DNA of 64,000 nt from Phymatolithon calcareum (Eukaryota > Rhodophyta > Florideophyceae > Hapalidiales), in NCBI GenBank assembly GCA_977006965.1, contig OZ345374.1, forward strand, positions 992,001-1,056,000, in the 5' to 3' direction. Both the position numbers and the translations under genes were made by a program. The notes under the pieces are model-generated. The model did no database searches, was not told the DNA's origin, and worked only from the letters and a program-made list of their open reading frames with translations. Below, piece after piece: positions 43,422 through 55,253 of this stretch. Positions within the stretch are counted from its first letter, which is position 1. The number at the start of each line of letters is the position of its first letter.

Positions 43422-46414
43422 GGCAATGTGCAGTGATGAAAGTTTGATTTCTTGTCAGAATGTCGATAGGAAAAGATCGAGCCACCCGTCAGGGCAGGAT
43501 TCAGGACGTGCAAAGTTGAGCAATCGGACAGAAGGGAGTGCAGACTCGTGCACTGGCCTCGGTAGGAGACAATGTAAAATGGAGCGTTCTTGGGATGGAG
43601 AGAGATACGATGTTGTCCGGAGTGAATGGTTTGTCGGAGGTGGTCCTTCGGGATGAAGCACCTTGGAGTTGGTCGGTTCACATTTAAGGAGATGGGGACA
43701 GGCAGATGGTGTCGCGGGACTATGATTTGTCGAAGAATTTCGAGTATTTGGTGTGTTTTCGGTTGAGGTAGTGCGTTGATCGGTTCAGGAGACGACGGTT
43801 GGGATAGGATTACATTTTGGCAATATTTGGCTCGCTCTGCAAACGTTTGGGCTTGTGTAAAATAGATTAGGGAATATTTTGAGCGGGATCTCTAGCTTAA
43901 ACGGAGCAGACGGCAGAAATAGATTGGTCATAGACCATGTTCAAAATTTGTTCTGGTGCGAGCGCGAGTACGTGGATCCGGGATGGGCCGAGCGAGTCCC
44001 AAGCCCGGCCCAAGCTACATGCGTATATGCCGCACATCCCAAGCCAGTGCCCTCCCTCAACGTGTTGCCCGCTCTTGCTCAATGTGGCTGGGGAAGTAAT
44101 TGCTTAGTGAGCAATGCTCACCATCGTGGAATACCGAACAGTATGGTGTCCAATCAGATGCAGTCAGCATTGCCCAGGGCACATACGCAATGCCAAAGGA
44201 ACGGGGGCTTTTTAAAAACGATTCTGAAATTAATTGGAAAAAAAGAACAATTTAAAATTTATATATAAAAATGTTTTACGGCGCTTATTGTGAATTCAGT
44301 TGCAATTTTAAGATTAAATTTCAGTCGATTTACACTGTAGCGTTCAAATTTGAACACTTTGGCTCTCCGAAAAGGAGAGGCTCCTCATCCGCACCACGCT
44401 GAGACAGATCTGAAAGTTACCACCTTAGTGCATTACGAATCCCACAGTTGTCCGCTCTCTGCCGCCAGGTTCATGGTAGATTCCAACACGCAAGTACAGC
44501 AGTCTCGAGCGAGAATCCCGTAGAGCACACTTCAGATTTGGAAAATTCTGATTCTGAGATCCATGGCTTTGGAGCTGAGCTGAGTTATGCTGAGCTGAGG
44601 TAATGCCCACAGTTGAATTTGGTCTCGAACTGGATTTCGCAGCATCTGCTCTACCTAGTCGATAACGCAATTTGCTCCCTCACGCTCGATTTCTCAATTT
44701 TTCAAATGCTTGTATTGAAATCGACTGCCAACCGACCCAGTGATCCTCGTATGTGTCATCCGAATCTTTCGTTCAAAACTGAACAGTTATTCCCTATTCG
44801 CACGAGCTGCACTGGACTTGTCCCGATTTCATCCTTTACTGCGTTGTCAAGCTTGATCTCACACTAGCCCGTAGAACGCTCATGTGACTGCGGCCATGCC
44901 GTTGCAGAAAAAATGTCCGAGAGCACCTTCAATTCGACAGCTGCAGTTTACCGCCCGTTTAGATCAAGTTTAACGAGGCCTACCCTACCAGGATTGCGTA
45001 TATTCGATCCCGTATGCCGCCAGGGCCCATCCCTGACGTACCTGAAGAAAGTTGATACCTTAGTGCACTTCCGCTCAGCAAGCACTACACCACAACTGCG
45101 GGTTTCTACGTAATTCCCTATCATTTTCCATACTAGCAGATGCACTGAAGCTCTTCGCAGTGCCGACCGTCCTGCGCAGTGCCTCTGCAAACGTTGCAGG
45201 CACTGATATAAACAACAATACAGTGAAGAGGAGACTAAGGCGTCACCTGGGCTAACCGTGTCCGGATTAGTTTTCAATTGCTATGGAGCTCTCATCAGGA
45301 GTTTCGCCTCTATGCGCAGGGCCAATTGAATGAAGTTTTACAAAACGCACTGGAGAGCCTTTTAGCAGTAATCTCCTACCACTTCCCTCTAAAGAAGCCA
45401 TTGTTTGGCTGCCCAGGGGAACTTGTTGTGCAACTGTAGTTTTCAATAACGGGTCCGATAACCAAATCAGAAAAGAAACAAACCGTCTCGAATGGCCTCC
45501 GTGATAGTGAGCTCAGGAAATTGGTTCGGCAGACTCTTCAGGTCGACTTACAAAACGTATCCAAGAAATCAGTTTGAACAAAACTGCCATAAATACTAAG
45601 TCCAATCCCAGTGTTCGCGACTTGTAGTCACGTCTCCGCACGTGTTCATACCGCCACAGCAGACGTGCAAGTCTTTCGCTCGCCCAATTACACTTTACAC
45701 TTTGATCCTTTGCGAAAAGTTCACTCGGACAGTTCTCAAGAACACCACGTTGTTGGATACGAATCAGAACCTGTCGAGGGAACTAACCATGATGGTTCGT
45801 TCTCTCGATGAGATGTTCCGCTTCCTCTTGAATTCGGCAAATCTCGACTGTACAATTTCTTCCCAACACAGATGCGTATCACTCGCAAAAAATATGACCG
45901 ACCCTCTGTGGAGCCCAACGTGATTTCCGGAGTCGGTCCGAGAAAGAAAAGGGGACCAATTTCGTCTGCTCACCGACTGGCGCCCACTCGCTCAACGCTC
46001 AGGTATCTGTCTCCCGCTGGTCATCTGACGTACCCAATAAATGGTACTCCACTGTAGTATTGCCTATGCATGGACGTACAACTTACGTGTTCCAAGCAAA
46101 TCGCTCTTCCCCATGAAAGCTGTTACTGCCGTCCACGTAGTTCAGCTTTTTGCACAGAGCCGTCTCAGATCCCTGGCACGAATGGTTGGTTGCCCAAGGA
46201 GAAGTTGACTCTTGTCGCCGTTAATTCTGATTGTTCACGTTGCTGAATCTCTCCGATCTAATTTGCAATCGAGATCCATAAAATCAACGGAAAATCAGAC
46301 TGATTCGCCAGCTTTCATGTACAGTATGATTCTCCACTAACTGAGCACAACTCCGAAACCCTCGGGTCCTAGACAGAACGCTTTGATCGTTTTTCACAAT
46401 GTCCGACGCACACC
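43422..46414. other. Non-coding stretch
   Basis: No gene is recognised. Short GAGCT-type repeats occur near 44573-44605. Confidence 0.35.
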
Positions 46415-48106
46415 ATGTCCGTATTGACTTTTCTGCCGCCCACCCCACTCCCGCGTGCCATACGCCAGGCACCCGCGCGACGCTGCCGTCATGGGGTGAA
46501 GGCACAGACGCCTTCGGCATCGAGCGGACGCACGGGCGGATTCCATCTCAACACCCCGTCCGGTGATGCGCATGTTGCGCAAACCGATCAGAGCGGATTT
46601 TCGTTTGACGGTCTTTCTCCTCCCGTGGATGCGCTACAGTGGAGACCAAGGGCGAATGCATCTGTGAATGCATTAGAGAACGGATCCCCAGACGCATCAT
46701 CGAATGGATCACCTAACGCCCATGACCCTCCGGGCTTTGAGTATTCCGCAGTCAAGGAATCTCGTGTGGATGGTGCATTTGTCAACACCTTCCGCACCAG
46801 CTCGCCCTATATTCATGCATATCACGGGTTAACCTTTGTCATCCATGTACCAGGAGCACTATTGGACGAGGAAATGTTTGAGCCGGTAATGCAGGACATC
46901 GCGCTAATGCGCACCATCGGAATTAAGCCCGTTCTCGTGCTTGGTCCGAAAGCACAAATCGAGCGTCGTTTACGCGCAGAGCGTATTGAAAGCCAGTTTG
47001 TCTCCGGTGTCCGTGTCACTGACGAAGGCACGTTGCAAATCATCAAGGAGGCTGCGGGTAGTATGCGTTTTGAAGTGGAGGGTGTGCTCGCACGTGGCGT
47101 GGTCAACATGCCGTCCTCCTCTCGTGTTTCCGTCGTCTCCGGCTCTTTCTATTCCGCGCAACCGTTGGGTATTCTGAATGGCACTGATTTCGGATTCACG
47201 GGTAAGGTGCGTCGCATGGATACTGAAGGAATTCATCGTCGCCTTGATCAGGGTGATATTATAGTTATTCCCAACGTTGGATTTTCACCGTCCGGTCAGT
47301 TGTTCAATTGCCAAAGCGAGGCTGTTGCCGGCGCATGTGCGGCGCAGTTGCGCGCTGAGAAACTCATTTTCCTCGCAGAGGAGGATATCATTTGTGATAC
47401 TCGCACGGGAAGAGCTATCGCGAACCTTACGTTTGAGGTTGCAGACCAGTTTGTTGAGCGACATGCAAGCGAGTTACCTGATGACTTCCGACTGGCGGTG
47501 GAGGAGAGCGTGGGCGCGCTGCGTAACGGTGTGCGACGCACGCATATTCTTAATCGTTTTATCAACGGTGTGTTGCTCATGGAGGTGTTTCACCGTGACG
47601 GAATCGGACTGATGATTTCGAGGGATATTTACGAAGGTATTCGACCCGCGCGTGTGCGAGATGTACCCGGCATGGTGGAAATCATCAAACCGTTGGTGAA
47701 GAGCGGTGTTTTACGCCATCGCGAACGTGCAACAATTGAGCATGAGATTGGGGACTATGTTGTCGTCGAACGTGACGGCATGATCATCGCATGTCTCTCA
47801 CTCTGTATCGTTGAAGATGACCCACGATGGGCTGAATTGGGTTGCTTTGCCGTGCATGGTGCATATCGCAAGCTGGGGAAGGGGGACGCAATGATGAGCT
47901 TTGTTGAACGTATTGCGTTCTCAAAAGGTGTTGAAAATCTGTTCATTCTAAGCACACAGAGTTTCCATTTCTTCATGGATCGCGGATTTGCGGAGATTTC
48001 TGTCGCAGATCTCCCGATGAGTAGACAAGCGTACTATGACTTTGAGCGAAAACCGAAGATCTTTAGGAGAGTGTTGAAGGAGACACAACCGGTAAGCAGG
48101 ATTTAA
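46415..48106 (+). CDS. argA: N-acetylglutamate synthase (ArgA type), 563 aa
   Basis: The enzyme acetylates glutamate with acetyl-CoA, the first step of arginine synthesis, presumably in the plastid. Residues 1 to about 130 are a variable Ala/Pro/Ser-rich region, probably a transit peptide plus linker. The amino-acid-kinase-like domain (about 135-400) has FVIHVPGALLDEE, GIKPVLVLGPKAQIE-R, FVSGVRVTD, FTGKVRRMD, DIIVIPNVGFSPSGQLFNC, and ends HILNRFINGVLLMEVF-RDGIG. The GNAT domain (about 405-540) includes REIGDY-like strands and an acetyl-CoA loop, YRKLGKGDAMM, near residue 482. The 3' two-thirds from 47099 was copied into the downstream duplication unit, where it is broken. This copy is intact and ATG-started. 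Confidence 0.92.
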   Translation: MSVLTFLPPTPLPRAIRQAPARRCRHGVKAQTPSASSGRTGGFHLNTPSGDAHVAQTDQSGFSFDGLSPPVDALQWRPRANASVNALENGSPDASSNGSPNAHDPPGFEYSAVKESRVDGAFVNTFRTSSPYIHAYHGLTFVIHVPGALLDEEMFEPVMQDIALMRTIGIKPVLVLGPKAQIERRLRAERIESQFVSGVRVTDEGTLQIIKEAAGSMRFEVEGVLARGVVNMPSSSRVSVVSGSFYSAQPLGILNGTDFGFTGKVRRMDTEGIHRRLDQGDIIVIPNVGFSPSGQLFNCQSEAVAGACAAQLRAEKLIFLAEEDIICDTRTGRAIANLTFEVADQFVERHASELPDDFRLAVEESVGALRNGVRRTHILNRFINGVLLMEVFHRDGIGLMISRDIYEGIRPARVRDVPGMVEIIKPLVKSGVLRHRERATIEHEIGDYVVVERDGMIIACLSLCIVEDDPRWAELGCFAVHGAYRKLGKGDAMMSFVERIAFSKGVENLFILSTQSFHFFMDRGFAEISVADLPMSRQAYYDFERKPKIFRRVLKETQPVSRI

Positions 48107-49717
48107 AGCTTTGAAAGGCGGATGACAAGTCGTATCTAACTATTGAAGAAGCACGTGGTTGTTTTTCTCCATTTTTGACGCGTTGCAATGCGTAGAGATT
48201 TGATGATGCTATCCGGTTTCATCAAGCGACAGCAGAAGAAGTTCAGGCTACTTGATATTTCTGCTGCAGCGTGGTAACAGAGGTGCTCTCTGATTTCCAT
48301 TTCTAGATTAGTAGGCCATGACTATAATAGAGCACGTAGGTTCGCATCCTTCGATGCAAGTACTTCATCGAAGTCATGTATCAGAGGAACGTCAAAGAGA
48401 GAGAGCCGTGGTATGAAGCAGATTACGGAGGGCTTTCCGTTTACACTAGCCGCGGAATGGCTCCGATGATCTCCATCCATCAATTTGGACCCGACCCGCC
48501 GCTCTCTTCAAATGGGCTGCTTGTCACACGAACACATGCGTGATCCCAAGAACATCATGTGCAGGCAGGGGCCCTGTAGCACCGAAAATTTCTTCCAATG
48601 TGACGCAGCGACATTGTTGGACGTAAAAAGCCATCATCCAACTACCTCCGCGAGCGTCAAACCCACTCTGCGAGAAGGCGGTCAAACCCAATGGATTGTT
48701 GCCGGTTCTGGGGAAGAGTATGCAATAAAGATGTACCGAGTGCGAGTTGTGTAGAGCTTGCCTCAAGTCTCAACGACCAAGTTAACTATTTTCGACTCTT
48801 GGAAGGTCTTTCCTGTACCATCGGAAGCCATGAGAGCCGTATCTGCAGGTGCCGGGAATACAAGACAATCATCACAGAGCACGTGGAATAATAGCAATGC
48901 AATGGTGGCCATCGCGACCGGGCGTCAGGTCTGGCGACTGTGCATTTTGAAGAGTGAAAGTAGCAAAATTTCCTATATCGTCCACATTTTGGCAGGGCAG
49001 GGACAACGGGAGACACACCAATGCGTATGGTACACCAACCTCGGCGAGTGTATCCAGGTGAAAAGTTTGAGGAAAGAATGGCGCCCGGACTCTGTGCACA
49101 TTCAGCTCTTTTTAGAAACACCGTAGATATTCAACGCACTAGAGTTCATGACATGATTCATCCAACAAAGAGCTCTTTGTTGAAGGAATCATGCCATGAA
49201 CTCTAGCTCGCCACGGAGTGCTTTACAGAAGCAAAGTGCGACTCGTTTCCCTTGTTCATTCATCCTAGAGGAAGCCCAACAGCACTGTAGACTGTTCGCG
49301 TAATAATGTAGCCGACGCAAAAAGCACTCTGGTACTCCAGGCATTCGAAAGCGAGCTTAGAAATGCAACTCCTTCACCTCAATGCCCGTTAATAATAATT
49401 ATTCTCGTTAACGAGTGCTTTTTGCATTCACAATAGCGGGCGCAACCGTTCGCCTAATAATAATGTATAGTTTACATTATTATTCGTTGAACGGTCTACA
49501 ACGTGTTTCGCTTCGAAAATTATTATTCGCAAGTCGAACGTTGATCAATTTCAGAATAATAATATTATTATTTCAAAGTTTTAGCCATTTATATGGAAAA
49601 TCCATGTTTTCGGAATTCTTTTCAGCAAAGTTGATCCGCAGGAACGCCGTGGAATCCGATTTATAAGACTAGCCCTGGGAGGAAACCACCCAACATTTCC
49701 GCACATGACCAAGCAAG
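48107..49717. other. Spacer between NAGS and ankyrin-MYND (unit A)
   Basis: No gene is seen. It holds a 34-bp-arm hairpin (49139-49206) and AT-rich foldbacks of ATAATAATGTA and its complement near 49455-49495. The unit B equivalent is 57113-59041. Confidence 0.5.
49139..49206. repeat. Hairpin with 34-bp arms, no spacer
   Basis: CTAGAGTTCATG mirrors CATGAACTCTAG around the centre AAGAG|CTCTT. About 30 of 34 positions pair. The equivalent place in unit B has a different foldback. Confidence 0.85.
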
Positions 49718-50731
49718 ATGCCGTTCCGCAGGAGTCAAAGGAACCGAAGCGCTCTAAGCAGAGTGACGGCGACATACGATAGTGCCGTCAATGCGTTTCG
49801 GTTGGCCTCTGAAGCGACTGTCGCCTCTCCACTTTCGCGCGATTCTTGGGCTTCCGTGCATAAGGCGGTCGTTTCCGGCCAGGCTGATCCGTATGGCGAC
49901 GGTGATCAGTCGCCAATCCCGGATGAAGGAGTAAGTGGAAGTAGTAGGGCTATCGATATTATGCAGCAACCAATGCGTAAGGCTTGGGCGAGTGGATTGG
50001 ATCTTTACCACTTTCTGCACGATAAGGAAACTCTTCATGTAATGTGTTACTACGGCAATGTGGAAGGCGTGCGCAATTGCATCGCTGCCGCACAGGAGAA
50101 GGTGAAGGGTGGTGATAATGAGGCAATGAAGAAGACGGTGGAGGAAAGGATGTCGATGATGCGTCTGACACCCTTACATATGGCTTGCACAGGCGCAAGG
50201 ACTCTTGGTTGCAACTTGCTCAAGTCGGAAGGCCGCTACGTGAAGATTGTCCGGATGTTATTGGAGGCCGGGGCGCGTCCCAACGCACGTGAGATTCTCG
50301 GACTTACTCCGGTGGCAAATGCCGCAGCATTTGTCAGCACCGCTGAAAGTTGCTCACTTGTGCCGCTCCTCGTGAAGTATGGGGCCGATGTAAATATCAA
50401 GACGCGGTTTGGGGAGGGGTTCTTGCCCCCTACGATTATGAGATACAACAGGGGAGCATTCCGGGCTCTAGTGCATGCAGGGGTTGATTTGGATCATGCG
50501 GATCGGACGGGACTCACTAGTCGCAAAATGGCGTCCCATCCGGTTTTGCTGGCGTATATTTTTGAGGCGGAGCAATGGCGGGCGGTGAGTAAGACGCTTT
50601 GTGACTTCTGTGGTAAGGCAGCTGCGAAGAGTAAGTGTGGACAGTGTCTCGAGGAGAATTATTGCTGCAGGGAATGCCAGATGATGGACTGGAAGAAAGG
50701 GCATAAGAAGAGGTGTGTGAAAAAGGAGTAA
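49718..50731 (+). CDS. Ankyrin repeat/MYND zinc finger protein (unit A), 337 aa
   Basis: Ankyrin repeats occupy about residues 105-285: TLHVMCYYGNVEGV, LTPLHMACTGAR then IVRMLLEAGARPNA, LGLTPV then LLVKYGADVNIKTR, and ALVHAGVDLDHADRTG. The C-terminus (about 296-334) is a MYND zinc finger, CDFCGKAAAKSKCGQC then YCCRECQ, HKKRC, with all CX2C pairs and the final His-Cys ligands. MYND domains bind proline-rich partners, so this is likely an intracellular adaptor. The N-terminal 100 residues are Ser/Arg-rich and unassigned. The paralogue at 59042-60055 has the same length with few substitutions (such as Lys to Glu), and both remain open. Confidence 0.85.
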   Translation: MPFRRSQRNRSALSRVTATYDSAVNAFRLASEATVASPLSRDSWASVHKAVVSGQADPYGDGDQSPIPDEGVSGSSRAIDIMQQPMRKAWASGLDLYHFLHDKETLHVMCYYGNVEGVRNCIAAAQEKVKGGDNEAMKKTVEERMSMMRLTPLHMACTGARTLGCNLLKSEGRYVKIVRMLLEAGARPNAREILGLTPVANAAAFVSTAESCSLVPLLVKYGADVNIKTRFGEGFLPPTIMRYNRGAFRALVHAGVDLDHADRTGLTSRKMASHPVLLAYIFEAEQWRAVSKTLCDFCGKAAAKSKCGQCLEENYCCRECQMMDWKKGHKKRCVKKE

Positions 50732-50929
50732 GAGATTGCGAAATGGATGGGAGGTGTCACCCTATGGGGATAGGGGCTGCGTAGTTTATTGTGCACATCA
50801 CCGTACGTTGTTCGTTGGTAATTGTTCAACTGAAAACGAGAATGGTGATATTCAGCGTGCAGACTATTTATCTCCTTCGGTGTTCTTGTACATCAAGCTC
50901 TGATGGGTTATGGCGACTGTAACATTTAA

Positions 50930-52482
50930 GACCCTCGGCCGTGAAATTCCAGACCATAGTTTGATAAAAACGGCAGCTAGTTGAAGAAATTTAATCAGCG
51001 CAAGAGGTCGAGTCGTGAAATAGTTTAGAGGCAGTAGAGAACTAGCGACCAGCTGTTGTGGACTATTTTTGAAAATTTCAACGGAGCTCCCGTTCAAAAG
51101 TTTCGACATATAAAAATCGTTGGAGCAGACACTGTCTTTCTTGTGTGTAGAGCCGCCATTGTGAGGGTTGCGCCTGAGGAAGCCTTGCCCGTATATTCTT
51201 ATGACTGCTGGGCTTTAAAAAAATAAATTAAAAAAGTAGTTAATTTTTGAAAAAAACTGTCTTTCTTGTTAAAAAGAAACGAAGAAGCACTAAATTGATG
51301 AAATTGTCTGGTACTCGAAACGGTTGCGGTGCGATGTAGCAACGCGATATGAAATGACCCAGCTCCTAAAATTTGCCTTGGGGAACCCACGGATGTGCCG
51401 TGATGATATGTCGTGCGCGATAAAAGCAAATGGTGTGAAACAGAAGCTAGAATGCGCCTTGGGGAACCTGCGGTCTAGCCACAGTGATATGCCGTACGCG
51501 ATAGGAGCAGGTGGATCTGTATCTCCGGTTACTCGGGAGAGATGCGGATGATACAACGGGAACAAGATTTAGACGGCCTTGTTTATTGTCTGAATGACGT
51601 TGATGTGAAAATGATGACGATGGTGGTGGAGAAAGAGCAAGGATGATAGGATAAGAATGCTACGCTAAACACATGGCTGACAATGTCTATCAAGTATCGA
51701 GTCTAGTATTGGGTGCACCAGATTGGTTGGTACACTCTGCGAGTGTTGTGTCGAGGCGACGCAAGATCTGGATGCACGGACTATGGCACTCTACACAGCC
51801 TGCATGTTCGGATGGCATCTATGTAGCATGTGCAGCACAACAGTTTAACATTAATCGAGAGCGTTTTTAATGTACTACATATGGATAAAACCCCACTCGA
51901 GTCGATGCCCACCGGCGGTATCAAGAATGTACAAAGTGATGAGCGCTTTCTACGGCAAGTGAAAAAACTGTTTCACGCTGTGGTGAAAAAATCATCGGCT
52001 CCACATTATTCGATGAAGCAGATACCTCTTATGTGAAGTGTGAATTGTTTAGTTTACGGCGCGAAGGGAAAATGACAACTGTAACTCGAAATTGAGGGAA
52101 TTGGCTTTCTTAGGTAACCGTGCAACCTCACTGATAAGCCAAAGTGTGCATGCATCAGCTCTCTATCGAGATGACACAAAAGTTTGCTCACTGAAAAGTT
52201 GGACGAATTGGATGATTTTTCTCGAGACCAAGTATATACCTCTCGACGCCGCATGGAAAGAGTCAATTTTTGTTGACTAAGGAAAACATTTGAAGTACTT
52301 TCGAGGGATGGATAGATCCCAAAGCATAGTTAAACCGCCATAACTTTTGAAAGAACAACTCTGTTTTCACTTCTGGATCATTCACTGTGAACTGCGTTAA
52401 TGAGCTCATTCTAAGCTTTATCGCGTTAAACACGTTGAATTCGAAGCTGCCGAAAAAGGCTGGTATTTCACGACGGAGGGTC
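50930..52482. mobile_element. TTAA-flanked TIR element (piggyBac-like insertion)
   Basis: A 1553-bp segment of unit A starts GACCCTCGGCCGTGAAATTC and ends with an imperfect inverted copy (right end, complemented: GACCCTCCGTCGTGAAATAC). TTAA lies on both sides (50926-50929 and 52483-52486). Unit B lacks the segment and has a single TTAA at the junction (near 60249), an empty site. TTAA duplication is characteristic of piggyBac-type elements. No transposase is recognisable, so it is probably non-autonomous. It contains a copy of the dispersed repeat also found near 15755. Confidence 0.85.
51172..51214 (+). repeat. Dispersed repeat copy 2
   Basis: It shares GAAGCCTTGCCCGTATATTC with 15755-15797, followed by weaker similarity and an A/T-rich run. 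It lies inside the TTAA-flanked element. Confidence 0.5.
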
Positions 52483-52486
52483 TTAA

Positions 52487-54466
52487 CATAGGGACCGCAA
52501 CAATGGGAGTTAAAATGCGAATTATTAGATTTCTTTATGAGAGGACGCAAATTCTTTTATATTGAAAAGACGAGGAAGAAGGAGAAAATGAGTTCGGCGT
52601 CTGCTTTTTGAAGAGTTCAAAATGGAGAGCGTGAAGATCCGACGTTGGCTAAAGGATTCCATGTGGTACAGTACATTGTTGAACTTTAACTTGAAATAAG
52701 AGGCCCGTCTGGAACCGCATCCAAATCCTGGCTCGAGCCACGAAATGAACGAAACTACATGAGTGCCGACGAGCTGTACAGTACGCAGTAGTGCAGCAGT
52801 GGGAATAGAGCGCTATCGAGGGCTCATCCGTTTCCGCATAACGTTATCCAGCCCGTGTCCACCCCTACTCCAACCATGCAGATGTTCCCAACCTTCGAAT
52901 TGCAGACAGCGGGCACAGCGGTATTTTGACTCAACATTATCATACATGAGTGCGATGCCGAACCTGGAGAAACGCAATAAGTTTAATTCCGTTGAAGACA
53001 CCTTCTAAGAGTCACGTAAAAATAGCTCTAATTTCTCCTAAACATTAATGCACGACCTTAAACGCAGCAGATATATTTGAAACTTCTTCGTTGCTCAATT
53101 GATCCCATTGTCATCTTCTGGAGTGGAAAAATACCACATCCGTGGAAAAAATGAATCCCAGTACCCATTCTATGGTAAAACGTCTGTTATCCTTGAGTAA
53201 TGTATCAACTGGAGTTCCAGTCACCTTCGCTTTTGGTGGAAAGAAGCAAAGAAGTATTTACATAATGGATGGATGCCAAGATCTGCATGGTCTTGCAGGT
53301 TGTTTCGTCCCCCTTCCTTCAGTAAAGAGCCGCTCTATGTCGGTTTGCAGACTGGTTACTTCGTGATTTGACATCTTCACAGAAGACTGAGAATAGAGGG
53401 AAGACGGTCGCTCGCTTGCAGCAGCTGTTTTAGGTTCTCTCTCCTGCATGACATCCCATTGAAAAGCCGGATAGTACTTGTCCGGGCTCGCACACACTTT
53501 AAAAGTTTACGTCAATCAAAAAAATTCTCTTTGTGGACACGTGCAGGTAGGTGCGTTACGAAGCTTGCAAACCAAGACGCACACCACATGAGACTCAGCA
53601 GCAAAAGGTTACGCTCAACTCACCAGCTGCAGACTACCAAGGATATTCGATAACATGCTCCAATGGCCCCTGAATTCACGGCCGATATAGACTGAGCACT
53701 TTCGCCCCGGTTCCGGACGATGTCATGTGGAACGGGGCGTGAGTGGCGAATGACGAGTTGTTGCATGGCCTGAATGTTGTGACGATGGTCGCCTGGCAGA
53801 AAAGGATGTTGCCTTGAAGCTTACGCTGGCGTACAAGGCGGTCAATGGGAGAGTATATGTGAATTGCATCAGAAAGGCACTAGGGTCATTGTCGAAGAGC
53901 GGCAGCTGGAGACTTGTGAGATCCCACTGTACAAGGCTGTACAAGGTGTTTGTAAAATGAGCGCTCACAGAACTATTATAGGCCATCAACTTCGCTTTCC
54001 TCTTGGGCATAAATCTACTCGAGCGGCTTGAACAAAGGGCAGTATCACACTGGACTCTGCTACCGTTCTGTGCAGACATACACACCAGTTAGTTGGCGCT
54101 ATTGACGCTCGTGCAGCAGGCTTTGAAAGTCGGCGGAACGTGCATCTCGAGGGAGTGACCACAAATTGGAATGAGTCGTGTCGTGTCACAATAATTCGGA
54201 TTGTTAATCTGGCCGGCCATACTCTTTCATAAACGGGAGATTGACGAGAGAAGTGGATTTGGGAGATAATTCGAAACTGGACCAAGTCCTCGAGGAATGC
54301 GGCAAGGCAGGGGATCCTTTCATCCTCTAGCCAAACATAGGGCGGAATAGACAGACATCCACGGTTGAAACAAAAAGGAAAAATGACATAGGCACGAATG
54401 CACATGTGCAAAGAAATGAAAAACGAAACGAAATAATATATTGTACATCCCTCCTCCCCTTCAACC
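52487..54466. other. Spacer between TIR element and RMI2 (unit A)
   Basis: Frames here are not conserved in unit B (61451-63338), so I see no gene. Confidence 0.45.
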
Positions 54467-54842
54467 TCACGCATTCTGCGATCGCAAATACGCATCAGCA
54501 AGCTCGACGTGCCACAACGACTCCGCCATGGGTCCACTGTTCGTGAGTACGCGAACAGTGGTGGCACGCACAGCAGTGGCCGACGGCCATCGCATAGACA
54601 CCGGGAAGGACATCAGCCGCTGCTCCAGGGGCGTCCACGGAAGGAAGTAGCGCGGTGGTGACAACGGCCACGCCAGAACCATCGTCAAGCAGGATGCGAC
54701 CAGACGTCGAAGATACGACTATGCCCTGCAACCGCACCGGCGCTGAGCCCGTGATGTGTGCGAGAGCACGGATGAGCGACTTTCGCGCCGCATGACTTGT
54801 CAATAGCGCTGTGCGCCACTTCCGCTCCACGGCGGCTGACAT
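54467..54842 (-). pseudogene. RMI2 pseudogene (unit A), frameshifted
   Basis: This is the unit A copy of the RMI2-like gene that is intact at 63339-63743. The first about 90 codons are open and nearly identical (LITRALAHITGSAPV-like start, LQGIVVSSTSG, LDDGSGVAVV, PGVYAMAVGHC). A 29-nt segment present in unit B, after the codons for AVGHC, is missing here; it is bounded by a GCAGTG direct repeat, suggesting slippage. The frame shifts, and the conserved tail VRVLTNSGPMAESLWHVELA continues in another frame to the TGA at 54467. Other changes are few, so inactivation was recent. Confidence 0.8.
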
Positions 54843-55253
54843 CTAGAGGACCACGATGGCCGTGCTGCCTTCAAGAGGCACGATCGTTCGATGGCGGAAC
54901 ACCACGCGTTGGAAGCGACGAAGCTATCGATACACATTGGGCACGGGTGGAAGAATGCGCTTGTTAGCCATCGGTGATGGGGATGGGAAGACATTCATTC
55001 ATGTAGTAGAGAGGGTGGCTATAGTACTTACCAGATTGCGGGTGAGCAAATAGAAATCGGCCAATAAATTCTTCCGTGATGTGGACATTTTGCGAATCAT
55101 AGCGTGGTATTTTCGGTTCACGTTCACAACGGCAACGGTGAATCGGTCGGATAATCGCTCCATGAAGGACAGAGAACGCTTCTTTCCCTGATAAATGAAC
55201 GGCACGGGGACAACGTTGCCCTTACCGAGGTTGTAAATACTGCCAAGGTAAAG
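54843..55253. other. Spacer with conserved splice-donor-like site
   Basis: On the minus strand an open stretch ending ADFYLLTRNL meets GTAAGTAC near 55030. The same GTAAGT follows the same codons in unit B near 63945. It may be an exon end, but I cannot connect it to a gene. Confidence 0.3.

Noticed and set aside
48485-48754. 89-codon frame also open in unit B (57537-57803, 88 codons)
   Set aside because: Both start on TTG with an in-frame stop just upstream, and most differences between the copies change the amino acid, so there is no sign of selection on the frame.
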